The notes: generated by a model not told the origin, from the letters alone. Counted from the stretch's first letter, positions 9,886 through 19,807 are shown. The stretch: DNA of 64,000 nt from Lutibacter sp. B1 (GCF_012524075.1 NZ_JAAZUI010000020.1:1-64000), one strand, 5' to 3'. Numbers and translations: made by a program.

Positions 9886-11184
9886 ATGACTTCCTTTGGA
9901 CTTGTTTGGGTTTTATTATGTATAAGTACTTTTTTTTTACCAAAAAAGTACTTAGCAGGGCTTCTTATTTTTTCTTGTGTATTTCAAACAGCAGGTGTCC
10001 TACAGTTTGGTGGTAAAAGTTTATCTCCTTTGTTTGTAACAGAATGTTTTTGTGTTTTAAGGTTAACTCCTATTATATTTCAAAAGAAAAAAATTAGAAT
10101 TAACACTATTCTTAAGTATCTTGGGGTTTTTGTCTTAATTGCTGTTATTACAACTATTTTTTTGCCCTTAATATTTGAAAATAAGGTTAGGGTTTATAGT
10201 ACTGATATGGGAATAGATACTAATTATTTTATGGGTGGAGTACCGCTAAGACTATCTTTCTCTAGTGTAATTCAAATAGTTTTTTTAAGCTTACATTATT
10301 TAGTGCTGCTCTTGTTGTTCACTGCTAGAGGTAAATTAGGTGATAAAATATTTTATACAAAAAGTTTTATTTTCTCCATTGTATTTGTGGTATTCATTGG
10401 TTTATGGGAATTTGTATCTAAATTTTATAATTTAATTTATTTTCCTAAAAGTTTCTTTATTACAGATATACGTAGTTTAGATCAACAAACTGCTTTAGGG
10501 GGATTGATGCGTTTAAATGCTACTTTTTTAGAGCCGTCTTTTGCAGGAGCTTTTTTAGCGGCTTCTTTTTGGGCGGTATATGTTTCTAAATTTAGATTTT
10601 CGAAGTTATTAAGTGTTTTTATACTTATAGCTTTGGTTTTTAATCTTTCGGGCACAGGAATTGTAAGTTTTATTTTTGGAGCAGTTATATATATATTAAC
10701 AAATAACATGAAGAAAATATTCTGGATTATTCCGGTTGTAATAGTAGGATATTTAGGTTTAGTATATTCGGGATATTTTGATATAATTATGTTATTGATA
10801 ACAAGTAAGGGAGATAGCCATTCAGGAGGAGTAAGATTGGGAGCTGTTTTGTTCTCTTGGGAGTTATTTGTAAATACTTATATGTTAGGTGTAGGTTTAG
10901 GAAATCATAGGGGAGCTAGTTTTATTTTAAATATATTAACGACTACAGGATTAATAGGAGCTATTCTTTTTGGTCTTTTTTATCTAAGATTAATGAAATA
11001 TCTTTATAAGAAAAATAATGATAAAGCTTCTTCATTATTTATTTTTTATTTTGCTCTTGTTTTGATGTTTGCGCAAATTATTGCCATTCCAGATTTAAGT
11101 TTTTCTCCCTTTTGGATGTGGATTTTTTACATGTTTTTAACCATTCAATTAACTTCTAAAGAAGAAGTAAGTGTGTTAGGTTGA
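9886..11184 (+). CDS. Wzy-like O-antigen/capsule polymerase
   Basis: Very hydrophobic 432-aa protein with roughly 10-12 membrane spans and a larger periplasmic loop in its second half, the usual plan of Wzy polymerases and O-antigen ligases. The loop region includes RLNATFLEPSFAGAFLA and GVGLGNHRGAS. The EPS and GxGxGN-like stretches are common in this family. Sequence identity is always low among Wzy proteins, so the call rests on topology, length and position between glycosyltransferases in a locus that has Wzx and Wzz but would otherwise lack a polymerase. A WaaL-type ligase is the main alternative. Confidence 0.75.
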   Translation: MTSFGLVWVLLCISTFFLPKKYLAGLLIFSCVFQTAGVLQFGGKSLSPLFVTECFCVLRLTPIIFQKKKIRINTILKYLGVFVLIAVITTIFLPLIFENKVRVYSTDMGIDTNYFMGGVPLRLSFSSVIQIVFLSLHYLVLLLLFTARGKLGDKIFYTKSFIFSIVFVVFIGLWEFVSKFYNLIYFPKSFFITDIRSLDQQTALGGLMRLNATFLEPSFAGAFLAASFWAVYVSKFRFSKLLSVFILIALVFNLSGTGIVSFIFGAVIYILTNNMKKIFWIIPVVIVGYLGLVYSGYFDIIMLLITSKGDSHSGGVRLGAVLFSWELFVNTYMLGVGLGNHRGASFILNILTTTGLIGAILFGLFYLRLMKYLYKKNNDKASSLFIFYFALVLMFAQIIAIPDLSFSPFWMWIFYMFLTIQLTSKEEVSVLG

Positions 11185-11253
11185 AAATTAATTTCATTTT
11201 TAGAAAAGGGATTATTAAACAATTATAGAAAATAATAATATAATTTTTTAGAG

Positions 11254-12303
11254 ATGTCAAAAAAAATAATTTATATAAATGCACGTTTTTTAACCCAACC
11301 CATAACGGGCGTTCAGCGTTTTGCTATAGAGATTTCTAAGCAATTAAAAGAAATATTAGGAGATGAACTACAATTGGTATCCCCAAAAAATATTTTAGAT
11401 ATTAATTTAGCAACGGAGTTGGGCGTAAAAATAATCGGGAGAAAAAAAGGTCATGTATGGGAACAAATAGATTTGCCTAATTACTTAAATAAAAATAATA
11501 GTCCTTTATTGTTGAATTTTTGTAATACAGCACCCTTATTTTATAAAAATAAAATTAGTACAGTACATGATATTGCATTCATTAAATATCCTGAATCATA
11601 TTCTTTTTTATTTAAACTTATTTATAAAAATATAATTCCTAGATTGTTAAGTGTTAGTAAGCATGTTTTGACGGTAAGTGAATTTTCAAAAAAGGAAATA
11701 TGTGATTATTATAATATTGAATCTAATAAGATAAGTGTAGTTTACAATGCTGTATCAAAAAAAATTAAGAATAAAGAAGAAAAAAGAGAGAAATTTATTC
11801 TAGCATTATCATCTTTAAATCTTCAAAAAAATTTTCATGGAATGCTTAAAGCATTTGAGATGGTTGGATGTATAGAAACCAAATTATTAATTGTGGGAGG
11901 TAATAGTAAAAGTTTTTCAAACGTGAATCTAATTGGTAGAAATAAAAATGTTAAGTTTTTAGGAAGAATAACCGATGATGAATTGGTTGATCTTTATAAT
12001 AAAGCTAAACTATTTGTTTTTCCTTCATTTTATGAAGGGTTTGGGATACCTCCATTAGAAGCTCAATCTTGTGGTTGTCCTTGCTTAGTTTCTAATCAAG
12101 CTTCATTACCCGAAGTATATGGTGAGTCTGTGGTTTATTTTAATCCTTATGATATTTCAGAAATGTCAAGTAAGATAAGATTGGCGCTTAATGATGAAAA
12201 ATTATTAGAAGAATTAAAATTTAAAGGATTGAAAAATTCAAAAAAGTATGACTGGGAAGTTTCTGCTCAAAAAATATTAAAAATATTAGAAATTGGAAAA
12301 TAA
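11254..12303 (+). CDS. family 4 glycosyltransferase
   Basis: GT4 glycosyltransferase of the group that opens INARFLTQPITGVQRFAIEISKQL. Middle motifs are TVHDIAFIKYPESYS and TVSEFSKKEI. The C-terminal nucleotide-sugar site reads FPSFYEGFGIPPLEAQSCGCPCLVS, with the EX7E Glu pair. 349 aa. Members of this group are often mannosyl- or rhamnosyltransferases in polysaccharide loci, but the donor cannot be decided here. A 69-base AT-rich gap separates it from the polymerase gene. The following glycosyltransferase overlaps its 3' end by 11 bases. Confidence 0.9.
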   Translation: MSKKIIYINARFLTQPITGVQRFAIEISKQLKEILGDELQLVSPKNILDINLATELGVKIIGRKKGHVWEQIDLPNYLNKNNSPLLLNFCNTAPLFYKNKISTVHDIAFIKYPESYSFLFKLIYKNIIPRLLSVSKHVLTVSEFSKKEICDYYNIESNKISVVYNAVSKKIKNKEEKREKFILALSSLNLQKNFHGMLKAFEMVGCIETKLLIVGGNSKSFSNVNLIGRNKNVKFLGRITDDELVDLYNKAKLFVFPSFYEGFGIPPLEAQSCGCPCLVSNQASLPEVYGESVVYFNPYDISEMSSKIRLALNDEKLLEELKFKGLKNSKKYDWEVSAQKILKILEIGK

Positions 12304-13411
12304 ATTAGAAGGAAAAAAAATAGTATTATCAGCTGATTGGCTAGATAAATATGGAGGAGCTGAGCGTGTAATTTCAGCTTTAAATGAAGTGTTCGATTTT
12401 TCATCTTGCTTTACATTGGTTAATTTAATGAAAGAAGAAGATATAAAAAAGACATTTGTAGGAAAAAAAGTTAAGGTTATTAATTCAAATTTACAATTTT
12501 TTGGATTTTCATTTAGAAAATTAATTTTGTTATTTCCTTTTTTTGTGAATAATTTAAATAAAAAGGCGAGAAAAAGTAAAGCAGATTTGATAATAAGTTC
12601 ATCTTTTGCTACAGCTAAGTCTTTAAAAATATCTAATGCATTTCATATAAGTTATTTCCAAGCTAGAAATATGAAATATATTTGGGACGAGGTCGATTTG
12701 TATTTTAATTCTTACCGAAAGATTTTTAGATTTATTTTACCTTTACTAAGGAAATATGATATAAAACAGGCCTCAAACCCGAATGTTATCATTGTCAATT
12801 CTATTTTTGTTCAGCAATGGGTTAAAAACATTTATGGAAGAGATTCGATAGTTATTTATCCTCCCGTAGATGTAGACTATTTTAAACCAATGGATATCAA
12901 GGAAGAATACTATGTTACTGTCGGTAGGATTGTTGAATATAAGCGGTTTGATACTATTGTTGAGGCGTTTAATAAGAATAAAAAGAGATTAGTTATTGTT
13001 GGAAGTGGGTCAATGCTTACTAAGCTAAAGAAGAAGGCGTCTTCCAATATTGAATTTACAGGTTTTCTTGATAAATCTCAAGTTTATGAAAAAATTTCAA
13101 AAGCCAAAGCATTTATATATGCAGGAGTAGAAGATTTTGGTATTTCCTTGGTAGAGGCCCAAGCCTGTGGGACACCTGTTATAGCTTACGATAAAGCAGG
13201 AGCGAAAGAAATAGTAATAGATGGGAAGACTGGTGTTTTGTTTAAAGAACAGACGGCTAATTGTATAAATAGTTCAATAGATAAATTTGAAAATAACCCT
13301 AAGCCCTTCAGTTCAAATGAAGCTCGAGAAAATTCACTAAGATTTTCAAAAGATAGATTCAAGAAAGAAATTTCGGATTTTGTAAATATGTATTTTAAAA
13401 CAGAATTATAA
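12293..13411 (+). CDS. family 4 glycosyltransferase (WbaZ-like), TTG start
   Basis: GT4 enzyme with the N-terminus IVLSADWLDKYGGAERVISALNEVF, YVTVGRIVEYKRFDTIVEAF in the middle and AGVEDFGISLVEAQACGTPVIAYDKAGAKEIV in the nucleotide-sugar site. It resembles the WbaZ-like mannosyltransferase group. 372 aa. No ATG is available before the conserved first beta strand, and the next Met is near residue 46. The start is therefore most likely TTG at 12293, overlapping the previous stop by 11 bases and suggesting translational coupling. It is the last transferase before the rhamnose genes. Confidence 0.87.
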   Translation: MENKLEGKKIVLSADWLDKYGGAERVISALNEVFDFSSCFTLVNLMKEEDIKKTFVGKKVKVINSNLQFFGFSFRKLILLFPFFVNNLNKKARKSKADLIISSSFATAKSLKISNAFHISYFQARNMKYIWDEVDLYFNSYRKIFRFILPLLRKYDIKQASNPNVIIVNSIFVQQWVKNIYGRDSIVIYPPVDVDYFKPMDIKEEYYVTVGRIVEYKRFDTIVEAFNKNKKRLVIVGSGSMLTKLKKKASSNIEFTGFLDKSQVYEKISKAKAFIYAGVEDFGISLVEAQACGTPVIAYDKAGAKEIVIDGKTGVLFKEQTANCINSSIDKFENNPKPFSSNEARENSLRFSKDRFKKEISDFVNMYFKTEL

Positions 13412-13422
13412 AAAATACAACA

Positions 13423-14001
13423 ATGAAAGTAATGCAAACAATCATTCCCGATGTTTTAATTTTTGAACCTAAAGTTTTTGGAGATTCAAGAGGCTATTTT
13501 TTAGAATCTTTTCGAGAAGATGTTATAAAAGAGTACATTGGAAATGTGAATTTTGTGCAAGACAATGAATCTTTTTCACAATATGGAGTTTTAAGAGGAT
13601 TGCATTTTCAACGTCCACCATTTACACAAGGAAAATTAGTCCGTGTTTTACAAGGAGAAGTATTAGATGTAGCAGTAGATATTCGGTTAGATTCTCCAAC
13701 ATATGGAAAACACGTAGCGGTAAAACTTTCAGAACAAAATAAACGTCAGTTATGGGTGCCAAGAGGGTTTGCGCATGGTTTTGTGGTGTTGAGTGAAACA
13801 GCATTGTTTAGTTATAAATGTGACAATTATTATACACCAAGTCATGATGGCGGAATTAGCTGGAAAGACCCAACTATAGGAATAGACTGGTTATTAGAAG
13901 AAAAGGATATTCAGCTATCTGAAAAAGATAAAAAGCATCCTTCTATTTCAGAAATTAAAGATTTTACATACGAATTATTTAAAAAAGAAAATGTTTATTA
14001 A
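13423..14001 (+). CDS. rfbC: dTDP-4-dehydrorhamnose 3,5-epimerase
   Basis: RmlC/RfbC, third step of dTDP-L-rhamnose synthesis: it epimerises C3 and C5 of dTDP-4-keto-6-deoxyglucose. A cupin fold of 192 aa. RGLHFQRPP contains the catalytic His (residue 61) and FSYKCDNYYTPSHDGGI the catalytic Tyr (residue 132), with the usual WVPRGFAHGF strand between. Some family starts correspond to Met4 rather than Met1, and either is possible. It is the first gene of a complete rfbCDBA run. Confidence 0.95.
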   Translation: MKVMQTIIPDVLIFEPKVFGDSRGYFLESFREDVIKEYIGNVNFVQDNESFSQYGVLRGLHFQRPPFTQGKLVRVLQGEVLDVAVDIRLDSPTYGKHVAVKLSEQNKRQLWVPRGFAHGFVVLSETALFSYKCDNYYTPSHDGGISWKDPTIGIDWLLEEKDIQLSEKDKKHPSISEIKDFTYELFKKENVY

Positions 14002-14019
14002 GTAAACATAAAATGAGTA

Positions 14020-14907
14020 ATGAATATACTTGTAACAGGAGCCAATGGACAATTGGGGAGTGAAATTAGAAAAAGAGAAAACGAATATAAAAGTTGGAAT
14101 TTTGTGTATGTAGATTTACCGGAATTGGATATCACTAATTTAGCAAAAATTAAAGAGGTTGTTCAGCGTAAATCAATTACGGCTATTATAAACTGTGCAG
14201 CTTATACAGCAGTAGATAAGGCAGAAACAGTTGCCGAAACAGCCTATAATGTAAATGTTACTGGTGCGGAAAATTTGGCGAAAGTTGCTGCTGAATTTAA
14301 ATTAAAATTGATCCACATTTCTACAGATTTTGTGTTTGACGGACATTCTTATTTGCCTTATATTGAGTCTGATACGCCAAATCCATTGAGTGTTTATGGA
14401 AAAACAAAATTAGAAGGAGAAGAAAAAGTGATGCAAGTACATCCTTCTTCAATAATACTACGAACCGCTTGGTTATATTCAACATATGGAACTAATTTTG
14501 TAAAAACCATGCGGAAGTTAGGTAATGAAAGAGAGGAATTGAAAGTAATTTTTGATCAAGTTGGTACACCAACATGGGCAGGAGATTTGACAGCATCAAT
14601 TTTAATAATTCTTTCAAGTTTAGAAGAGGGGAATGAAAAAAGAGGCATGTATCATTTTTCAAATGAAGGAGTTGCTTCTTGGTATGATTTTGCTGTTGAA
14701 ATTATGGCACTTTCTAAAATTAAATGTGTGGTGCTTCCTATTGAAACAAAGGAATACCCAACGTCGGCTCCAAGACCTTCATACAGTGTATTAAATAAGA
14801 AAAAAATAAAAACTGATTTTGCGATTGAAATTCCTCATTGGAAAGAAAGCTTGCGAAAATGTATTTTAGAAATTGAACAAAAAGAATATCTGCAACATGA
14901 AAAATAA
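14020..14907 (+). CDS. rfbD: dTDP-4-dehydrorhamnose reductase
   Basis: RmlD/RfbD, last step of dTDP-L-rhamnose synthesis: NAD(P)H-dependent reduction of the 4-keto group. The extended-SDR Rossmann start is MNILVTGANGQLGSE, with Gly at 7, 10 and 13. The STDFVFDG block is typical of RmlD, and the YGKTK motif gives catalytic Tyr126 and Lys130. 295 aa, a normal length. It lies 18 bases after rfbC and overlaps the start of rfbB by 11 bases. Confidence 0.95.
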   Translation: MNILVTGANGQLGSEIRKRENEYKSWNFVYVDLPELDITNLAKIKEVVQRKSITAIINCAAYTAVDKAETVAETAYNVNVTGAENLAKVAAEFKLKLIHISTDFVFDGHSYLPYIESDTPNPLSVYGKTKLEGEEKVMQVHPSSIILRTAWLYSTYGTNFVKTMRKLGNEREELKVIFDQVGTPTWAGDLTASILIILSSLEEGNEKRGMYHFSNEGVASWYDFAVEIMALSKIKCVVLPIETKEYPTSAPRPSYSVLNKKKIKTDFAIEIPHWKESLRKCILEIEQKEYLQHEK

Positions 14908-15955
14908 AACAATTTTAATTACTGGAGGTGCGGGTTTCATTGGCTCTCATGTAGTTCGTTTATTCGTTACTAAATATCCAAATTACCATATCGTAAATTT
15001 AGATAAATTAACCTATGCAGGAAATTTAGCAAATTTAAAAGATATTGAAAACCAACCAAATTATGAGTTTGTAAAAGCTGATATTGTTGATAGTGAAGCT
15101 ATGTTTCAATTATTTGAAGAAAAACAGTTTGATGCGGTAATTCATTTAGCAGCGGAATCTCATGTAGATAGATCAATTACAAATCCAACTGAATTCGTCT
15201 TTACCAATGTAATAGGAACTGTTAATTTGTTAAATGCCGCAAAAAATAGTTGGAAAGATAAATTAGAAGATAAATTATTTTATCATATTTCAACAGATGA
15301 AGTGTATGGTTCATTAGGTGAAGAAGGAATTTTTACGGAGAATACAAAGTATGATCCTCATAGTCCATATTCAGCATCTAAAGCAAGTTCAGATCATTTT
15401 GTAAGAGCATATTACGATACTTTTGGAGTTCCCTCACTAATTTCAAACTGTTCTAATAATTATGGTTCATTTCAATTTCCTGAAAAATTAATTCCTTTAT
15501 TTATCAATAACATTAAAAACAACAAACTGTTGCCTGTTTATGGAAAAGGAGAAAATATACGAGATTGGCTGTGGGTTGAAGACCATGCACGAGCAATTGA
15601 TGTTATTTTTCATCAAGGGAAAGTTGGAGAAACCTATAATATTGGAGGACATAACGAATGGAAAAATATAGACTTGATTAAAATAATGTGTGCTATTATG
15701 GATAGAAAACTTGGAAGAGATTTAGGAACTTCTGAAAAATTAATTACTTATGTGAAAGACAGAGCAGGACACGATTTGCGTTATGCGATTGATTCCACAA
15801 AATTACAAAAAGAGCTTAATTGGATACCAAGTTTACAATTTGAAGAAGGTATTGAAAAAACCATTGATTGGTACTTGGAAAATGAAACCTGGATGCAAAA
15901 TGTAACGAGTGGAGATTACCAAAAATATTATGAAAATCAATATCAAAAGAGATAA
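14897..15955 (+). CDS. rfbB: dTDP-glucose 4,6-dehydratase
   Basis: RmlB/RfbB, second step of the dTDP-rhamnose pathway: NAD-dependent dehydration of dTDP-glucose to the 4-keto-6-deoxy sugar. Motifs: ILITGGAGFIGSHVV (Gly 10, 13, 16), STDEVYGS with the TDE catalytic residues at 133-135, and YSASKASSDH with Tyr158 and Lys162. The C-terminus has the usual DRAGHDLRYAID block. About 352 aa from ATG 14897. An upstream TTG at 14873 would add eight non-family residues, so I reject it. The start lies within the end of rfbD. Confidence 0.96.
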   Translation: MKNKTILITGGAGFIGSHVVRLFVTKYPNYHIVNLDKLTYAGNLANLKDIENQPNYEFVKADIVDSEAMFQLFEEKQFDAVIHLAAESHVDRSITNPTEFVFTNVIGTVNLLNAAKNSWKDKLEDKLFYHISTDEVYGSLGEEGIFTENTKYDPHSPYSASKASSDHFVRAYYDTFGVPSLISNCSNNYGSFQFPEKLIPLFINNIKNNKLLPVYGKGENIRDWLWVEDHARAIDVIFHQGKVGETYNIGGHNEWKNIDLIKIMCAIMDRKLGRDLGTSEKLITYVKDRAGHDLRYAIDSTKLQKELNWIPSLQFEEGIEKTIDWYLENETWMQNVTSGDYQKYYENQYQKR

Positions 15956-15958
15956 TTT

Positions 15959-16834
15959 ATGATGAAAGGAATAATTTTAGCAGGTGGTTCAGGTACGCGT
16001 TTGTATCCAATTACTAAAGGGATCTCAAAACAATTATTACCGGTATATGATAAACCAATGATCTATTATCCGTTAAGTGTATTGATGTTAGCGGGAATTC
16101 GAGAAATACTAATTATATCAACACCTCAAGACACACCCTTATTTGAAAATTTATTAGGAAGTGGAGCACAATGGGGCTTAAAATTATCGTATAAAGTACA
16201 ACCTTCGCCGGATGGATTGGCTCAGGCTTTTATATTAGGAGAAGAATTTATTAGAAATGATAATGTATGTTTGGTTTTAGGTGATAATATTTTTTACGGA
16301 CACGGTTTTCCAAGTTTATTAAAAGAAGCTGTTAAAACTGTAGAAGAAGAGGGGAAAGCACGTATTTTTGGATATTATGTTGGTGATCCGGAACGTTATG
16401 GGGTGGCAGAATTTGATGAAAATGAAAATGTGATAAGCATTGAGGAAAAACCCTTAAAACCAAAATCTAATTTTGCAGTAGTAGGATTGTATTTTTATCC
16501 AAATTCAGTTGTTAAAATTGCTAAAAATATAAAACGATCTGCACGTGGAGAGCTTGAAATCACTACAGTAAATGAAATGTATTTAAAACAAAATCAATTA
16601 AAACTTAGTTTAATGGGACGTGGTTTTGCTTGGTTAGATACAGGTACACATCACTCTTTATTACAAGCTGCAAATTACATTGAAGCAATTCAAACACGTC
16701 AAGGGTTGATGGCTTCTTGTTTAGAAGAAATTGCTTGGAGAAATAAATGGATTACCGATAAAGAATTAAAAAAACAAGCAAATGATTTGTCTAAAAATAG
16801 CTATGGACAATATTTGCTTAAATTATTGAAGTAA
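15959..16834 (+). CDS. rfbA: glucose-1-phosphate thymidylyltransferase
   Basis: RmlA/RfbA, first step of dTDP-L-rhamnose synthesis: dTTP + glucose-1-phosphate to dTDP-glucose. The nucleotidyltransferase signature [30 protein letters not shown] is near the N-terminus. [12 protein letters not shown] gives the metal-binding Asp, and [10 protein letters not shown] and [10 protein letters not shown] follow as expected. 291 aa. It starts 3 bases after rfbB. A second ATG directly follows the first and is equally possible. It is the last gene of the first polysaccharide unit, with a strong terminator 18 bases after its stop. Confidence 0.96.
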   Translation: MMKGIILAGGSGTRLYPITKGISKQLLPVYDKPMIYYPLSVLMLAGIREILIISTPQDTPLFENLLGSGAQWGLKLSYKVQPSPDGLAQAFILGEEFIRNDNVCLVLGDNIFYGHGFPSLLKEAVKTVEEEGKARIFGYYVGDPERYGVAEFDENENVISIEEKPLKPKSNFAVVGLYFYPNSVVKIAKNIKRSARGELEITTVNEMYLKQNQLKLSLMGRGFAWLDTGTHHSLLQAANYIEAIQTRQGLMASCLEEIAWRNKWITDKELKKQANDLSKNSYGQYLLKLLK

Positions 16835-16852
16835 TATTTATAAAATTAAATT

Positions 16853-16883
16853 AAAACCGAGCATTTGATTGCTCGGTTTTTTT
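16853..16883 (+). terminator. Rho-independent terminator after rfbA
   Basis: Stem AAAACCGAGCA / TGCTCGGTTTT (11 bp) with a 6-base loop, followed directly by a T run. It closes the transcript of the first polysaccharide unit. Confidence 0.92.
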
Positions 16884-16947
16884 ATTGAATTACTAAAATA
16901 TAAACTAAAAAAATAAATTTTATTTTTAAATATGGGCTATAAAAAAC

Positions 16948-16955
16948 TATATTTG
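16948..16955 (+). promoter_or_regulatory. possible -7 box in the rfbA-PGT gap
   Basis: TATATTTG matches TAnnTTTG but lies 214 bases before the next convincing start and lacks a clear -33 TTG. The 286-base gap 16884-17169 holds nothing else I can support. A 62-codon open frame at 16932 looks random. This box could serve the second polysaccharide unit with a long leader. Confidence 0.3.
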
Positions 16956-17169
16956 TATTGCTATACAAAAAGAATATATATGAACGCCCCAATAGTATTT
17001 GATCAAATTCTTTTCCTTTTATCAAGTAATATCTTTTTTATTTTTAATTATAACACGTCAATAAAACTTCAAAGAAGTTATTGTCAAGGTTTTTTAAAGT
17101 GTCATTTTATTGATTTTTAATTTTTAAGAAATAAAATTTCATTAATTTTATAATAATAATTTATTTGTT

Positions 17170-18561
17170 ATGCCTAAAGGAAAAACTAAATTCATACCTC
17201 TAATTGATTTTACAGTTGATATTTTACTCTTATTTTTATCTTTTTTTATTGCAAGTTGTATAAGGTTTGGAGGTATAATACCTGATAATTTATTTTACTA
17301 TTCGTTATTTTTAGGCTGGGTTATTTTGTGGATTATAATAGTTTTGAAATTCAATTTATATGAAATTCCGAGAATTATTTATATTCATAAAGTTGTATCA
17401 AAAAACTTAAAAGCATTACTAACTTTTGCGTTTTTAAGTGCTGCACTAATTTATTTAATAACGGATTATAAATTCTCAAGAGTATTTTTTGTTATTGCAA
17501 TAGTTGATTTTACTGTATTGGTGTTACTTTGGAGAGTTTTTATGGTAAAATTTTTCAAAAACTATAGACACCGAGGCTATAATTTTAGAAAAATAGTATT
17601 GGTTGGCTATAATGAAAATATGGAAAAACTGTTTGATAAAGTTTTTTTGAACCCTGATTTCGGTTATCAAATTGAAGGATTTTTTACCGATGTGAAGCTA
17701 GAAAACCATTTAAAAGAGTATTATAAAGGAACACTGGATGAAGTAATTGGTTATTGTGAAGAAAATAAGGTTGATGATATGATTATTTCTTTACCACATC
17801 ATAAAAGTGATTTGATAAATGATTTACTGCGCTTTGGGGATAATAACATGATACGAGTTAAAATTATACCGGAGTTTTCAGAATACTTATCTCAAGTATT
17901 TTCAATTGAATATATCCAAAACATACCAATTTTAAAATTCAGGGAAGAGCCTTTGCAAAGTTTAGCAAATAGAATTTTAAAAAGAGGTTTTGATGTTGTT
18001 TTTTCTTCGTTGGTAGTATTGCTTTTATTTTCGTGGTTATTTCCTGTAATTGCGGTCATTATAAAATTGACAAGTAAGGGACCTGTATTTTTTTCTCAAG
18101 AACGTACAGGGAGAAATGGAATCCCATTTAAATGTTTGAAATTTAGAAGTATGAAAGTAAATGCAGAGTCTGATACTTTACAGGCGACTAAAGGAGATTG
18201 TAGAATTACTCCGTTTGGTGCTTTTATGAGAAAAACCAGTATTGATGAATTACCTCAAATTTTAAACGTATTGGCAAACCACATGTCTTTGGTAGGACCA
18301 AGACCTCATATGCTAAAACATACAGATGAATATAGAGTGCTTGTAGATAAATTTATGGTGCGTCATTTTGCCAAACCGGGTGTAACAGGATGGGCTCAAA
18401 TAAATGGCTTTAGAGGCGAAACAAAAACAGTACAAGATATGGCTAATAGAGCGGAAGCCGATATATGGTATATTGAGAACTGGAGCTTTATGCTGGATAT
18501 GAGAATTATTTTTATGACAGTATGGACAATGCTCTTTAGAAGAGATGAAAACGCATATTAG
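17170..18561 (+). CDS. polytopic undecaprenyl-phosphate sugar-1-phosphate transferase (WcaJ/WbaP type)
   Basis: Initiating transferase that loads a hexose-1-phosphate onto undecaprenyl phosphate in the inner membrane. Four N-terminal membrane spans (about residues 10-125) are followed by a CoA-binding-like cytoplasmic domain (KIVLVGYNENME). The catalytic bac_transf domain starts near residue 270: KRGFDVVFSSLVVLLLFSWLFP, then SQERTGRNGIPFKCLKFRSM, RKTSIDELPQILNVL, LVGPRPHML and KPGVTGWAQINGFRGET. 463 aa, the usual length of the family. It opens the second polysaccharide unit after a terminator. A second, small initiating transferase lies three genes downstream. Confidence 0.92.
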   Translation: MPKGKTKFIPLIDFTVDILLLFLSFFIASCIRFGGIIPDNLFYYSLFLGWVILWIIIVLKFNLYEIPRIIYIHKVVSKNLKALLTFAFLSAALIYLITDYKFSRVFFVIAIVDFTVLVLLWRVFMVKFFKNYRHRGYNFRKIVLVGYNENMEKLFDKVFLNPDFGYQIEGFFTDVKLENHLKEYYKGTLDEVIGYCEENKVDDMIISLPHHKSDLINDLLRFGDNNMIRVKIIPEFSEYLSQVFSIEYIQNIPILKFREEPLQSLANRILKRGFDVVFSSLVVLLLFSWLFPVIAVIIKLTSKGPVFFSQERTGRNGIPFKCLKFRSMKVNAESDTLQATKGDCRITPFGAFMRKTSIDELPQILNVLANHMSLVGPRPHMLKHTDEYRVLVDKFMVRHFAKPGVTGWAQINGFRGETKTVQDMANRAEADIWYIENWSFMLDMRIIFMTVWTMLFRRDENAY

Positions 18562-18638
18562 TAATATTTCTTTTAGATAAATCGTTTAATTAGGCTATAT
18601 ATTTTATCTATATTTAGATTTTGTTAGTATGATAAAAT

Positions 18639-19790
18639 ATGAACCCAAAAATTTACCTTTCTCCACCGCATCTTTCTTCTACAGAATATGATTTTGTTGA
18701 TGAAGCATTGAGAAGTAACTGGATTGCTCCTATAGGTCCATACATAGATAAATTTGAAAATGAACTACAAAAATATATTTTCAATTCTTCAAAAAAAGCA
18801 TTTCTTCAAAATAACATATTAGCATTAAATTCCGGTACTGCAGCAATACATTTAGGTTTAAAACTTTTGGGTATTTCAAAAGGAGATGTGGTAATTTGTC
18901 AATCATTTACGTTTATGGCAACAGCAAATCCAATTTTATACTTGGAAGCAGAGCCTGTTTTTGTGGATAGTGAAAAAGAAACTTGGAATATGTGTCCTGT
19001 TCTATTGGAAAAAGCCATTCAAAACGTAATAAAAAAGAAAAAAAAGCCAAAAGCTATTATTGCTGTGCATAGCTACGGTATGCCTTATAATGTTGAGAAA
19101 ATTCATGCAATTGCAAAAAAGTATGAAATTTCAGTAATAGAAGATAGTGCTGAAGCTTTGGGAAGTAAGTTTAAAAAGGAGTTTTGTGGAACTTTTGGTG
19201 ATTTCTCTGTATTTTCATTCAATGGAAATAAAATTATTACTACATCAGGTGGTGGTGCATTAATTTGTAAGAATGCTGAAATAAAAGCAAAAGGACTTTA
19301 CTTGGCAACGCAAGCACGAGACAAAGGAAGTAATTATATACACAATGAAATAGGTTATAATTACAGAATGAGCAATATTAGTGCAGCTATTGGATGTGGG
19401 CAAATGACTGTGATTGATAAGAGAGTTAAAGCTCGAAGAAATAACCATCAGTTTTATAAAGAAGAATTAAAAGAATGCACTGACATTGAGTTTTTAAATG
19501 AACCTAAAGGTTTCTATTCTAACAGATGGTTGTCTTGCATTTTAACTTCATCCCAAAAAATGAGAGATGAGATTATTTTTGCTTTAAAAGCGGAAAATAT
19601 AGAATCCAGAACTTTTTGGAAACCCTTACACACACAACCTGTTTTTAGAGACAATAATGCTTTTGTAAATGGTATTTCAGAAGATTTATATAGCAAAGGA
19701 GTATGTTTGCCAAGTGGTTCAAATTTATCTGAAAATGATTTACAAAAAATTACTGCTGTTATAAAAAAAGTATATAGGTTATCTTTATAA
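18639..19790 (+). CDS. PLP-dependent sugar aminotransferase (PglE-like, DegT family)
   Basis: DegT/DnrJ/EryC1/StrS-family aminotransferase, expected to put an amino group on C4 of a UDP-4-keto-6-deoxy-HexNAc. The start IYLSPPHLSSTEYDFVDEALRSNWIAPIGPYIDKFE is typical of the PglE-like LPS/glycan group. LNSGTAAIHLGL binds PLP phosphate, VIEDSAEALGS gives the PLP-ring Asp, and FSFNGNKIITTSGGG gives the Schiff-base Lys198. 383 aa. The next gene is the matching 4,6-dehydratase and the one after a PglC-like transferase, which makes the sugar assignment likely though not proven. Confidence 0.88.
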   Translation: MNPKIYLSPPHLSSTEYDFVDEALRSNWIAPIGPYIDKFENELQKYIFNSSKKAFLQNNILALNSGTAAIHLGLKLLGISKGDVVICQSFTFMATANPILYLEAEPVFVDSEKETWNMCPVLLEKAIQNVIKKKKKPKAIIAVHSYGMPYNVEKIHAIAKKYEISVIEDSAEALGSKFKKEFCGTFGDFSVFSFNGNKIITTSGGGALICKNAEIKAKGLYLATQARDKGSNYIHNEIGYNYRMSNISAAIGCGQMTVIDKRVKARRNNHQFYKEELKECTDIEFLNEPKGFYSNRWLSCILTSSQKMRDEIIFALKAENIESRTFWKPLHTQPVFRDNNAFVNGISEDLYSKGVCLPSGSNLSENDLQKITAVIKKVYRLSL

Positions 19791-19807
19791 GAAAAAGAAG
19801 TGTTTAA

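Noticed and set aside
14873-14896. Upstream TTG start for rfbB
   Set aside because: Adds eight residues before the conserved MKNKTILITGG start; ATG 14897 is sufficient.
16932-17120. 62-codon plus-strand open frame in the gap after rfbA
   Set aside because: Low-complexity, AT-driven residue content, no motif, signal or conserved context.
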